This document shows positions 53,308 to 61,105 of a stretch of DNA of 64,000 bases, in pieces. Position 1 is the stretch's first letter, and each line of letters starts with the position of its first letter. The notes beneath the pieces are model-generated. The model saw only the letters and a program-made list of their open reading frames with translations, had not been told where the DNA came from and did not search any database. This DNA is from Agreia sp. VKM Ac-1783 (GTDB lineage: Bacteria > Actinomycetota > Actinomycetes > Actinomycetales > Microbacteriaceae): the NCBI RefSeq assembly GCF_900177765.1, contig NZ_FXWI01000004.1, forward strand, positions 186,001 to 250,000, in the 5' to 3' direction. Both the position numbers and the translations under genes were made by a program.

Positions 53308-54612
53308 TTACTTGTTCGCGTCCTGCACGAGCTTCATGAACGCTTCTCCCGTGAGCGTGCCGGCCGCGAGCCCACCACCGTTCTTCTGACTGACCGCCGT
53401 CGCCTCCGGGCTGAAAGCGGCCTCGAACCAGAGAACGCTGCTGGGGGCCTCAGCGATGATGTTCTGCACTTCCTGGGTGAGGGCGGGCTGATCGGCTGGC
53501 GGGTTGTTCACCACGAAACCCGTGACCTGACCGAACTCGTTCAGTGCGACATCGCCGTAATTGGCTGTCACGCAATCGAGCCACTGGGCGACATCGTCGT
53601 CGTAGCCCTTCTCTGTGAACATGACCGGGATTCCGACGTTCGCTGGCACCTGGTCGATGGTGCCCTTGCCGCCTTCGACAGTCGGGAAGGGAGTGAAGCC
53701 GATGTTGTCGACTCCGATCTTGTTCTGCTCTTGATCGTTAAACGCGGCGAGCGCCCAGCTGCCCATGTAGAAGAAGGCTCCTCCACCGGTGAGGAACTGG
53801 TTGAGAGCCGTGTTGTAGTCGATCGATCCCGCGGCTGCCCCGAAGTACCCAGCGGTTCCCAGCTCTGCTACGGCATCCGCGGCCGCGACGTACTCGGGAT
53901 CGGTGAGGGACGCGTCTCCGTCGGCCACTTTCTTGAGCGCGTCTGGGCCGAGGTCGCGCGCGATGTAGTCACCGACCAGACGCGTGATGGGCCATCCGTC
54001 TTTTCCTGCAGCGATGAAAGGCTGCACGTCATTCGCCTGGAGAGTGGCCGCCGCATCGACGAGCTCGTCCCACGTGGCTGGAGCCTCGATGCCGTTGTCA
54101 GCCAGGATCTGCTTGTTGTACCAGAATCCCTCGATGTTGAACTCGGTCGGCAGCGCGTACAGATCGCCACCACCGTAGAGGGCCTTGATCGTCGACTCGG
54201 CAGCCGGGAGTACGCGGCCCTCGAGACCTTCTTTCTTGAAAGTTTCCGAGAGGTTGAGCACCTTTCCGGAGTCGATGAACTCCTGCATGAGGGAGGGTGT
54301 TCCGCCCGCCATGCTCATGTCGGAGAGGGCGTCCTGGCCGGCGAGCAACTGAAGCTGCTGATCCCACGTCGTGCCATCGATCGCGTCGGCCTTCAGCGGC
54401 GCTGCCTTCTCCGCTGCGGCGCACTTGTCTTTGGCCAGGACGTCGAGGGTGCCCGAGATAGCCGTGTTCTGGGTCTGCCCCAGGTACGTGAATTCCTTCG
54501 TGCTCGATCCGCCGCCGCCACCGCCCGCACAGCCAGTCAGGGCGATGACACCCACGCCCACGGCAGCAACGATGGATAGGTTTCGCCGGCGATGCCCGCG
54601 TGCTGTGATCAT
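53308..54612 (-). CDS. Extracellular sugar-binding lipoprotein of the ABC importer (operon 2)
   Basis: 434 residues; AAGGAGG 7 nt upstream of ATG 54612. Signal with lipobox (VIALTGCAGG). The body shares long blocks with the operon 1 protein, such as LGPDALKK, YNTALNQFLTG, and QNKIGVDNIGFTPFP, indicating a paralogue with a similar but probably not identical ligand. It serves the permeases at 51477 and 52340. Two operator copies lie in its promoter. Confidence 0.92.
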   Translation of the reverse strand: MITARGHRRRNLSIVAAVGVGVIALTGCAGGGGGGSSTKEFTYLGQTQNTAISGTLDVLAKDKCAAAEKAAPLKADAIDGTTWDQQLQLLAGQDALSDMSMAGGTPSLMQEFIDSGKVLNLSETFKKEGLEGRVLPAAESTIKALYGGGDLYALPTEFNIEGFWYNKQILADNGIEAPATWDELVDAAATLQANDVQPFIAAGKDGWPITRLVGDYIARDLGPDALKKVADGDASLTDPEYVAAADAVAELGTAGYFGAAAGSIDYNTALNQFLTGGGAFFYMGSWALAAFNDQEQNKIGVDNIGFTPFPTVEGGKGTIDQVPANVGIPVMFTEKGYDDDVAQWLDCVTANYGDVALNEFGQVTGFVVNNPPADQPALTQEVQNIIAEAPSSVLWFEAAFSPEATAVSQKNGGGLAAGTLTGEAFMKLVQDANK

Positions 54613-54636
54613 TGTTTCCTCCTTGAAACATGCGCC

Positions 54637-54648
54637 TGAAGCGCTTCA
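54637..54648. promoter_or_regulatory. LacI-family operator TGAAGCGCTTCA (operon 2, proximal)
   Basis: Exact copy of the 12-mer, 24 bp before the binding-protein start. The centre-to-centre distance to the next copy is 34 bp. Confidence 0.85.
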
Positions 54649-54670
54649 TATTTTGAGCGGAAAGCGCCGG

Positions 54671-54682
54671 TGAAGCGCTTCA
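54671..54682. promoter_or_regulatory. LacI-family operator TGAAGCGCTTCA (operon 2, distal)
   Basis: Second exact copy, 34 bp from the first by centres, about three helical turns, which may allow two repressor dimers to cooperate. Confidence 0.85.
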
Positions 54683-54711
54683 TAAGTATGAGTGTGGAGG
54701 GGAAAGATGCT

Positions 54712-54737
54712 GTTGTCAACCAAAACTGATTGACAAC
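54712..54737 (-). promoter_or_regulatory. Operon 2 -35 box inside an 8-bp-arm dyad
   Basis: GTTGTCAA (54712-54719) and TTGACAAC (54730-54737) are inverted with a 10-bp interval. Read on the minus strand, TTGACA at 54719-54714 can be the operon's -35, 17 bp before a weak CACACT. The dyad is not explained by the promoter alone and may bind a second regulator. Confidence 0.5.
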
Positions 54738-54811
54738 GTCGACGGGGCCTCAGACAAAATCGGCTCCAGGTTGGATCCCTCCGAAAGCCGGGTGTGAGCA
54801 CCCGACTAGCG

Positions 54812-55411
54812 CTACGGAACCCAGAACCCCATCGCGCAGAGCACCCGCGCCTCGTCATCGGCATCGGCCGGCGGCTCGATTGCGGGAGGGAAGACCCCGA
54901 AGCTGCGCCACTCGTCGGCATGCGGAAGGACCCATTCGTTCAGCCCCTCGATGAGTTCGGGCGAGAGGTGGAATGGGATGTTGAGATGCTTCGCGATCAT
55001 CCACGCCTGGGTAGCGCGATACATGGCGAGGTGGGAGAGCCCTTCGTCGGCCGGGTAGTCGCCGTACTGAAAGTGGAACGTCGAGCCGAAGTCGACGCCA
55101 GCCTCAACGGCTGCCGTAGCCGCGTCGTTCAGGGCGTCATATGAGGCGATAGGGTCATCGCCGAGCAGGTCTTTGTCTCGCAGCTCGTCGCCATCGGCGA
55201 TCGACTTTCCGGCCAACACCCCGGGAACCCAGGCCTCGTCGTAGGCGTGAGAAATGAGGAGATGGCGCACGGTGGGGTTCTCGAAAGACGACCACGTCGC
55301 GGGAACCGGCTTGTCGAAGTCGCCCGGCTGCACTCGATCGATGACGCTGCGAAGAGCGGCATCTGACAGAAGAAAGAAGGTATCGGCTCTCATATCCCGA
55401 AGTGTAGACAC
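54812..55411 (-). CDS. DinB-like / TIGR03086-type metal-binding protein (mycothiol-dependent isomerase N-terminal fold)
   Basis: 199 residues (GTG 55411; ATG 55393 is the alternative). A helical bundle with the expected start (ADTFFLLSDAALRSVIDRVQPGDFDKP) and W..FENPTVRHLLISHAYDEAWV carries the His residues of the DinB/maleylpyruvate isomerase fold. Such proteins use a metal and often mycothiol; the activity here is unknown. It is divergent from nothing: its start faces the DUF6226-like gene, both on the minus strand. Confidence 0.75.
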   Translation of the reverse strand: MSTLRDMRADTFFLLSDAALRSVIDRVQPGDFDKPVPATWSSFENPTVRHLLISHAYDEAWVPGVLAGKSIADGDELRDKDLLGDDPIASYDALNDAATAAVEAGVDFGSTFHFQYGDYPADEGLSHLAMYRATQAWMIAKHLNIPFHLSPELIEGLNEWVLPHADEWRSFGVFPPAIEPPADADDEARVLCAMGFWVP

Positions 55412-55426
55412 CGCCCCCGACGCTGA

Positions 55427-56068
55427 CTAGACCTCGCGAATGGGCCACGCGCTCCACTGGCCGGATGCGGGCAGCATGCCGCGCCCGGTCTCCACCCGCT
55501 CGCCCGGCACCTCAGCCAGCCTGCGGCGAGCGGACTCCATTCCAGTGTCGTTCTCGATCCGGTATTCGAACCAGCCATCCGGGCGGGCATCGATTCGCTC
55601 GGAGGCTCCCCCCGCCACTACGGCCCAGACCGTCCACTCGAGTTGGTCGACAAGCCACACGATGTCGTCGTCGCACGCGTCACAGCCGCACATGGGAAAT
55701 GTCGAGTCGACGAGCGCACCCATATGAAGAACCACACCGGGGAACGACGTGAACGCGAAGGTCAGCGGAGCCGCTAGGGGGTCACGGGGTGTAATCCGAA
55801 CAGCTGTCTCCAGACTGTGGAGCTGCCGCCCAAAATCAGCGGCGACGCTCTCGTTTCGTTCCACGGTGACGTCGAACGTCACGATCAGCCAATCGATCAG
55901 AGCACGCGCAACTGTATGAAGCGGCTCGAATCGATCGAGATTCTCTGTGCGCGAGTAGGCATCCTCGGGCGGTGACATGCCACGCCATCGCGATCCATAC
56001 GGGATCGGCGTCCCCGCCTCATCGAGGTACACCTTCAACGGCAGCGCGGGCCGCTCATACCCGTTCAC
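55427..56068 (-). CDS. DUF6226-like protein
   Basis: 213 residues from GTG 56068, whose overlap with the hydrolase stop (GTGA) fixes the start. Opening NGYERPALPLKVYLDEAGTP and the segment FEPLHTVARALIDWLIVTFD match a small actinobacterial family (DUF6226). There is a CGCDACDDD segment with two cysteines. The function is unknown; translational coupling to an acyl-CoA operon hints at an accessory role. Confidence 0.65.
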   Translation of the reverse strand: MNGYERPALPLKVYLDEAGTPIPYGSRWRGMSPPEDAYSRTENLDRFEPLHTVARALIDWLIVTFDVTVERNESVAADFGRQLHSLETAVRITPRDPLAAPLTFAFTSFPGVVLHMGALVDSTFPMCGCDACDDDIVWLVDQLEWTVWAVVAGGASERIDARPDGWFEYRIENDTGMESARRRLAEVPGERVETGRGMLPASGQWSAWPIREV

Positions 56069-57132
56069 CCGGCAACCGCGGCCTGCGGGAACGGGTCGTT
56101 CGCGGCATCCGACGCCTCGAGGAACGAGGCGACGGTCGAGGGCGACACCTCGTCGAGACTCGCCGGCGCCCAGTGAGGAGTGCGGTCTTTGTCGATGACC
56201 TGCGCGCGCACTCCCTCGCGGAAGTCGTGGTGCGCCAAGGCGTGCGCCATGATCCGCAGCTCCTGGTTGAAGCAGGCCTCGAGGCTGGGCAGCTCGCGAG
56301 CGCGGCGAAGCGATTCCAGGGTGACGGCCACCGCCGTGGGCGACTTGGTTCTGATGAGCGCGGCAGTCTCGGCCGCCGCGGAGGCACCCGACGCCGCCAG
56401 GGCATCCAGAATCTCGTCGACAGAGTCGTGCGCGAACGCCGGCTCGATCCACGACGCGTCGGCCGTCAGCCGATCGGATGCGCGAGCGCCGATCGGCGGC
56501 TCGGCAGACACGGCGGCCACGGCCTCGTCGGCGGGCAGCTCCTCCAGCGACGCGACGAGGGTGGGCAGTCGATCCGCCGGCACGAACGTATCCGCGAGTC
56601 CGAGCTCGATCGCGTCGGCCGCCGACGCGGTGCGCGCGGTGAGGGCCAGATAGGTGCCCAGCTCTCTGGGCGCACGGCTCAGCAGCCAGCTGCCGCCGAC
56701 ATCCGGGGTGAGGCCGATGCTGACCTCGGGCATGCCGAGCGCGGAGTCGTCGCTGACCACGCGATGCGAGGCGTGACCCGAGAGGCCGATGCCACCGCCC
56801 AGCACGAAGCCGTTCATGACCGCGATGAACGGCTTGGGGTAGCGGGCAATCTGGTCGTTCACCAGGTACTCGTCGCGCAGAAAGGCGACCGCGCTCGCTA
56901 CGTCGTCGGCCACAACGCGGCTGTGCAGCTGGGTCACATCGCCACCCGCGCAGAGTCCACGAGTGCCGTTTCCCGTGAGCAGAACGGTCGCGATCGCGTC
57001 GTCGAGCGCCCACGCTGTGAGGTTCTCGCCGATGGCCGTGACCATGTCGTGGGTGAGTGCGTTGATGGCGCGCGGGCGGTTCAACGTGATGTGGGCGAGC
57101 CGGCCCCGAACCTCGAAGAGAACGTCGCTCAC
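56065..57132 (-). CDS. 3-hydroxyisobutyryl-CoA hydrolase-like (enoyl-CoA hydratase/isomerase family)
   Basis: 355 residues. Crotonase core: GLCAGGDVTQLH (oxyanion hole), NGFVLGGGIGLSGHASHRVV, and MPEVSIGLTPDVGGSWLLSR with the acidic residues used by 3-hydroxyisobutyryl-CoA hydrolases. The long C-terminal part fits that family, which releases 3-hydroxyisobutyrate in valine breakdown. The acyl-CoA synthetase gene overlaps its start (ATGA), and the DUF6226-like gene overlaps its stop. Confidence 0.88.
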   Translation of the reverse strand: MSDVLFEVRGRLAHITLNRPRAINALTHDMVTAIGENLTAWALDDAIATVLLTGNGTRGLCAGGDVTQLHSRVVADDVASAVAFLRDEYLVNDQIARYPKPFIAVMNGFVLGGGIGLSGHASHRVVSDDSALGMPEVSIGLTPDVGGSWLLSRAPRELGTYLALTARTASAADAIELGLADTFVPADRLPTLVASLEELPADEAVAAVSAEPPIGARASDRLTADASWIEPAFAHDSVDEILDALAASGASAAAETAALIRTKSPTAVAVTLESLRRARELPSLEACFNQELRIMAHALAHHDFREGVRAQVIDKDRTPHWAPASLDEVSPSTVASFLEASDAANDPFPQAAVAG

Positions 57133-58883
57133 GAGGCCGCCCCTCCCGCGTTGCCCACGGCCTTCAGCTCGGGAAACTGATCGTCACGCCACTCCACCGC
57201 GACGATGATCCCCTCGGCGACCCGCTCCTCGCGTTCGCGCAGCTCGACCCGGCGGATCTTGCCCGAGATCGTCTTCGGCAACTCGAAGAACTCGATGCGG
57301 CGCACCCGCTGAAACGGGGCCAGCCGCTCACGCGCGAATCGCAGAATCTCTTTCGCCGTCGCATCCGTCGGCTCGAAGCCGGCCGCAAGCACGACGTAGG
57401 CCTTCGGAACGGCCAGCCGCACAGCATCCGGGGCCGGCACGATGGCGGCCTCGACCACGGCCGGATGCTCGATGAGCACGCTCTCGAGCTCGAACGGGCT
57501 GATCTTGTAATCGGATGCCTTGAACACGTCGTCGGTCCGGCCCACGTAGGTGAGATACCCGGCTGCGTCGCGCGTGGCAACGTCTCCGGTATGGAAGTAG
57601 CCGTCATGCTCGCTTTCGGCGTTCCTCGTAGGGTCACCCACGTAGCCGGTCATGAGGTTGACGGGCCGCGAGCGCACGTCGACGCAGATCTCGCCCTCGT
57701 TCGCCTCGAGGCCCGTCATCGGGTCGACCAGCACGATCGGGCAGCCGGGAAGCGGCCGGCCCATCGAGCCGTCCTTGATCGAGGCACCTGGGGTGTTGGC
57801 CACGACCGCGGTCATCTCGGTCTGGCCGTAGCCATCGCGAATGGTGAGCCCCCAGTGCTTTCGCACGCGCGAGATCACCTCGGGGTTCAGCGGCTCGCCC
57901 GCCGAGATCGCCTCGCGCAGGTCGCCGGCGCCGACGCTCAGATCGGTCTGAATGATCATGCGCCACACCGTGGGCGGCGCGCAGAACGACGTCACCTTCT
58001 CTTCGCGGATGCGATCGAGAAGAGCCACGGCATCGAAGCGCGCGTAGTTGTAGACGAAGATCGTGGCCTCGGCGATCCACGGCGCGAAGAAGCAGCTCCA
58101 CGCGTGCTTCGCCCACCCCGGCGAGCTGATCGCCAGGTGCACGTCGCCGGGGCGCAGCCCGAGCCAGTACATCGTCGACAGGTGCCCCACCGGGTACGAC
58201 ACGTGGCTGTGCTCCACGAGCTTCGGCCTGCTCGTCGTGCCCGAGGTGAAGTAGAGAAGCAGCGCGTCGCTCGATGCGTTGCCGGGGTGCGGCAGGGGGC
58301 CACGCGCGGCGGGCCCGTCGGTCGGGTCGCTGGCGAACGCGTCGGCGAAGGTCAGCCAACCGGATGCCGCTGGCGCGGCCGCCGCTTCGCCCACCCGGAT
58401 GCGCGTGTACCCGCCCGGCACGGCGTCGAACTTCGCGGCGTCGGCGGCATCCACAATCACGTGACGCACCCGCCCGCGCTCGACGCGGTCGATGAGGTCG
58501 GCCGGACCCATGGCCGTGGTCGTCGGCAGGATCACCGCGCCCAGCTTCATGATGGCGAGCATCGCCTCCCAGAGTTCCACCTGGTTGCCGAGCATCAGCA
58601 TCACGGTGTCGCCCTTCACGACGCCGCAAGCGCTGAGCCAGTGACCGAGGAGGTCGGAGCGGGTGGCGAGCTCGTCGAAGGTGCGCGTGGTGCGGCGCCC
58701 GTCTTCCTCCACGATCACGAGGGCTTCGGTGTCGTTGCCCCTGGCGATCTGATCGAACCAGTCGATCGCCCAATTGAAGCGGGGGCCGACATCCGGCCAT
58801 TCGAACTCTCGGCGGGCGGTGTCGTAGTCGTCGCGCAGAGCCACGAGCTGGTCACGGGCAGCGCGAAAAACCTCAGTCGTCAT
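57129..58883 (-). CDS. Acyl-CoA synthetase (AMP-binding family)
   Basis: 584 residues. ANL-family motifs: LLYFTSGTTSRPKLVEHSH (P-loop), DGYGQTEMTA, GRTDDVFKASDYKISPFELE and the C-terminal lysine KTISGKIRR. It activates a carboxylic acid with ATP and CoA; chain length is unknown. It is the first gene of a three-gene minus-strand operon with 4-bp overlaps. Confidence 0.92.
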   Translation of the reverse strand: MTTEVFRAARDQLVALRDDYDTARREFEWPDVGPRFNWAIDWFDQIARGNDTEALVIVEEDGRRTTRTFDELATRSDLLGHWLSACGVVKGDTVMLMLGNQVELWEAMLAIMKLGAVILPTTTAMGPADLIDRVERGRVRHVIVDAADAAKFDAVPGGYTRIRVGEAAAAPAASGWLTFADAFASDPTDGPAARGPLPHPGNASSDALLLYFTSGTTSRPKLVEHSHVSYPVGHLSTMYWLGLRPGDVHLAISSPGWAKHAWSCFFAPWIAEATIFVYNYARFDAVALLDRIREEKVTSFCAPPTVWRMIIQTDLSVGAGDLREAISAGEPLNPEVISRVRKHWGLTIRDGYGQTEMTAVVANTPGASIKDGSMGRPLPGCPIVLVDPMTGLEANEGEICVDVRSRPVNLMTGYVGDPTRNAESEHDGYFHTGDVATRDAAGYLTYVGRTDDVFKASDYKISPFELESVLIEHPAVVEAAIVPAPDAVRLAVPKAYVVLAAGFEPTDATAKEILRFARERLAPFQRVRRIEFFELPKTISGKIRRVELREREERVAEGIIVAVEWRDDQFPELKAVGNAGGAAS

Positions 58884-58964
58884 TGTTCGACTTTAGGCCG
58901 CGCGAATGCCCGGAGGGCCAACCCTCAGCGCGCACTGGCAAGAGGCACAACTAATGTGTTTCAC

Positions 58965-59432
58965 ATGGTTGTGACCCGTCCTGCGATTGCCGACGATTAC
59001 GCGCGTGTCGTGGAATGGGTGCCCGATGCCGCCGCTCTGTACCTATTCGCCGGTCCGAGCCTCGTTTGGCCGCCCACAGTCGCACAACTCGAGCAGCTCG
59101 CCGTGCGGCCGGGTCTGAGCGCCTGGATGGTAGACGACGACGAGCACGAAGCCGCCTGGGGACATTTCGACCTGACGACGCAAGGCCGTTCCGCCCGCCT
59201 GGGAAGAGTGATTATCGATCCGCGATACCGCGGACGAGGCCTCGGACTCAGTCTCACCCTGGCGGCATTAGAGAGGGCTCGTGTTCTCGAACTGAGCGAA
59301 GTCCGCCTGGCGGTCGTGGCAGACAACGAACCGGCAGTGAGGGCCTACCGACGAGCTGGGTTCGAAGAAATCGTGGATCCCGAGCGTCCCGAGTTCGCAG
59401 CGATGGCATATCAGATCTCCGATCGCCCGTAA
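58965..59432 (+). CDS. GNAT family N-acetyltransferase
   Basis: 155 residues from ATG 58965; the frame is open further upstream but that part is antisense to the acyl-CoA synthetase gene. The acetyl-CoA site is seen as RVIIDPRYRGRGLGLSLT, followed by LAVVADNEPAVRAYRRAGFE, the standard C-terminal GNAT order. Substrate unknown. Confidence 0.85.
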   Translation: MVVTRPAIADDYARVVEWVPDAAALYLFAGPSLVWPPTVAQLEQLAVRPGLSAWMVDDDEHEAAWGHFDLTTQGRSARLGRVIIDPRYRGRGLGLSLTLAALERARVLELSEVRLAVVADNEPAVRAYRRAGFEEIVDPERPEFAAMAYQISDRP

Positions 59433-59494
59433 GACGGACAACCCCGAACGGCAGTGCGCCGCAACCGTCAGGTCAGTTCGCCACGCAGCGCGGT

Positions 59495-59605
59495 CGAGGC
59501 GGCTCCGTAACTGAGGACAATCGTCTCAGCACTCATCCGGGCCCCGCGTCCTTCCGGGTGAGTTCAGGCCGTCGATCACGGATGTCCTCAGTTACGAGCC
59601 CCTCG
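59495..59605. repeat. About 110-bp imperfect inverted repeat without coding content
   Basis: The outer arms (59501-59519 and 59583-59600) share GTAACTGAGGACA in inverted order, extended outward by CGAGG-type matches to 59495 and 59605 with small indels. An inner arm pair (ACTCATCCGG near 59530-59539 and CCGGGTGAGT near 59553-59562) would fold the centre. It lies in a 266-bp gap after the GNAT gene. No protein-coding signal is seen; it could be a small MITE-like remnant or a structured RNA/terminator. Confidence 0.6.
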
Positions 59606-59698
59606 TCGGGGGACCGGCGAAAGGACGCTGTGCAAGATAGCTGAGAGTTGGCAGCGTTCCCAGCTTTGTTGCCGGTGTTACGTCTCTACCATCAGCTC

Positions 59699-61003
59699 GT
59701 GCCTGCCTACCTTCTGTGCTGTCCCCCGATCTACGGTCATCTTTCGCCCCTGGTGGATGTGGGTCGAGGACTCGGGGAGCGGGGCGCCGACGTCACCGTT
59801 CTCACCGGCCGCAAGTATGAAGATCTCGTCATACGGTCGGGCCTCTCGTTTGCCCCGCTGCCCGCCGAGGTCGATTACGACGACGACGATCTGGATGCCT
59901 GGCTTCCCGGCCGCGACAAGCTTCACGGCTTGGCGGCGGTACGCTTCGGCATGATCGGCATGTTTGCTCGCGTCATCCCAGCGCAGTGGCGTGCGGTGGA
60001 GTCACTGCTCGCCTCTCAGCCATTCGACGCGATCGTCGGCGAGGCCTCGTTCACCGGGCTCGCCCCCTACCTCGCGAGGGCGCGGAAGGACCGGCTACCC
60101 GTCGTGGGCGTCTCGGCCGTGCCGGTCATTCTCGGCAGTGTCGACGCCGCACCGTTCGGCACCGCGCTTCAACCAGGGGCATCCGGCCTCGCTCGTGCGC
60201 GGAACAGGGCGCTGAATGCCTTCCTGCTCCGCGGTCCGTTCCGCCCCGTGGAGCTCGCCGTGAACGGAGCACTCGCCGAGGTCGGCGTCTCGCCGACCGG
60301 CGTCAGCTTCTTCGACTTCGCCTACCGGTCCTTCGACCTCCTATTCCAGCTCAGCGTCGAGGGCATGGAGTACCCGCGGCGCGAGCTGCCCAGCACGGTG
60401 CGTTTCGTCGGGCCACTGCGGCCGCGCCCTGGTCTGCCACACGCATCCGATCTGCCTGCGTGGTGGGGCGATCTGGATGCCGGGCGGCCCGTCGTGCACG
60501 TGTCGCAAGGCACCATCGACAACGTCGACCTCGGGCGTCTGATCGTGCCGACACTTCGCGCGCTGGCGAACGACGACGTACTCGTCGTGGCGACAACCGG
60601 TGGGCGGCCGATCGCCGATGTGGCGGTAGCGATGGGAGGCGACATCCCATCCAATGCCCGGATAGCGGAGTTCGTGCCCTATGACGAGCTTCTGCCACTC
60701 TGCGATGTGTTCGTGACCAATGGAGGATTCGGCGGCGTGCAACGGGCACTCGCGGTCGGGGTTCCCCTCGTCGTGGCCGGATCGACCGAAGAGAAGCCCG
60801 AGGTGGCGGCGCGTATTCAGTGGGCGGGCTGCGGCATCAACCTGCGCACCGGATCTCCCCGACCCGATCGTGTGCGCGACGCCGTGCGTCGGGTGCTGCG
60901 CGAGCCGGGCTACCGTGCGGCGAGCGAGGCGCTCCGCGACGAGATCAGAGCCCTGCCTGACCCGATCGACGTCATCTCAGGTGCTCTGGCCCACATGCAC
61001 TGA
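59699..61003 (+). CDS. MGT/UGT-type glycosyltransferase, second copy
   Basis: 434 residues from GTG 59699; a TTG further upstream would add 17 poorly fitting residues. N-terminal YLLCCPPIYGHLSPLVDVGR (acceptor-side Gly/His loop) and C-terminal VFVTNGGFGGVQRALAVGVP donor loop mark a GT-B enzyme of the MGT/UGT group. The HGG signature of the 35384 protein is replaced by TNGGFGG. Substrates unknown; it probably glycosylates a small hydrophobic acceptor. Confidence 0.85.
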   Translation: MPAYLLCCPPIYGHLSPLVDVGRGLGERGADVTVLTGRKYEDLVIRSGLSFAPLPAEVDYDDDDLDAWLPGRDKLHGLAAVRFGMIGMFARVIPAQWRAVESLLASQPFDAIVGEASFTGLAPYLARARKDRLPVVGVSAVPVILGSVDAAPFGTALQPGASGLARARNRALNAFLLRGPFRPVELAVNGALAEVGVSPTGVSFFDFAYRSFDLLFQLSVEGMEYPRRELPSTVRFVGPLRPRPGLPHASDLPAWWGDLDAGRPVVHVSQGTIDNVDLGRLIVPTLRALANDDVLVVATTGGRPIADVAVAMGGDIPSNARIAEFVPYDELLPLCDVFVTNGGFGGVQRALAVGVPLVVAGSTEEKPEVAARIQWAGCGINLRTGSPRPDRVRDAVRRVLREPGYRAASEALRDEIRALPDPIDVISGALAHMH

Positions 61004-61105
61004 GGTTCGGGGAAGGGCCGCATCGGAACGAATCCAAGCGGCCATTTTCCGCACTTCAGTGATCTCGATATGGTCGCTGGGCGACCTACTCGATCAGCGC
61101 ACCGG

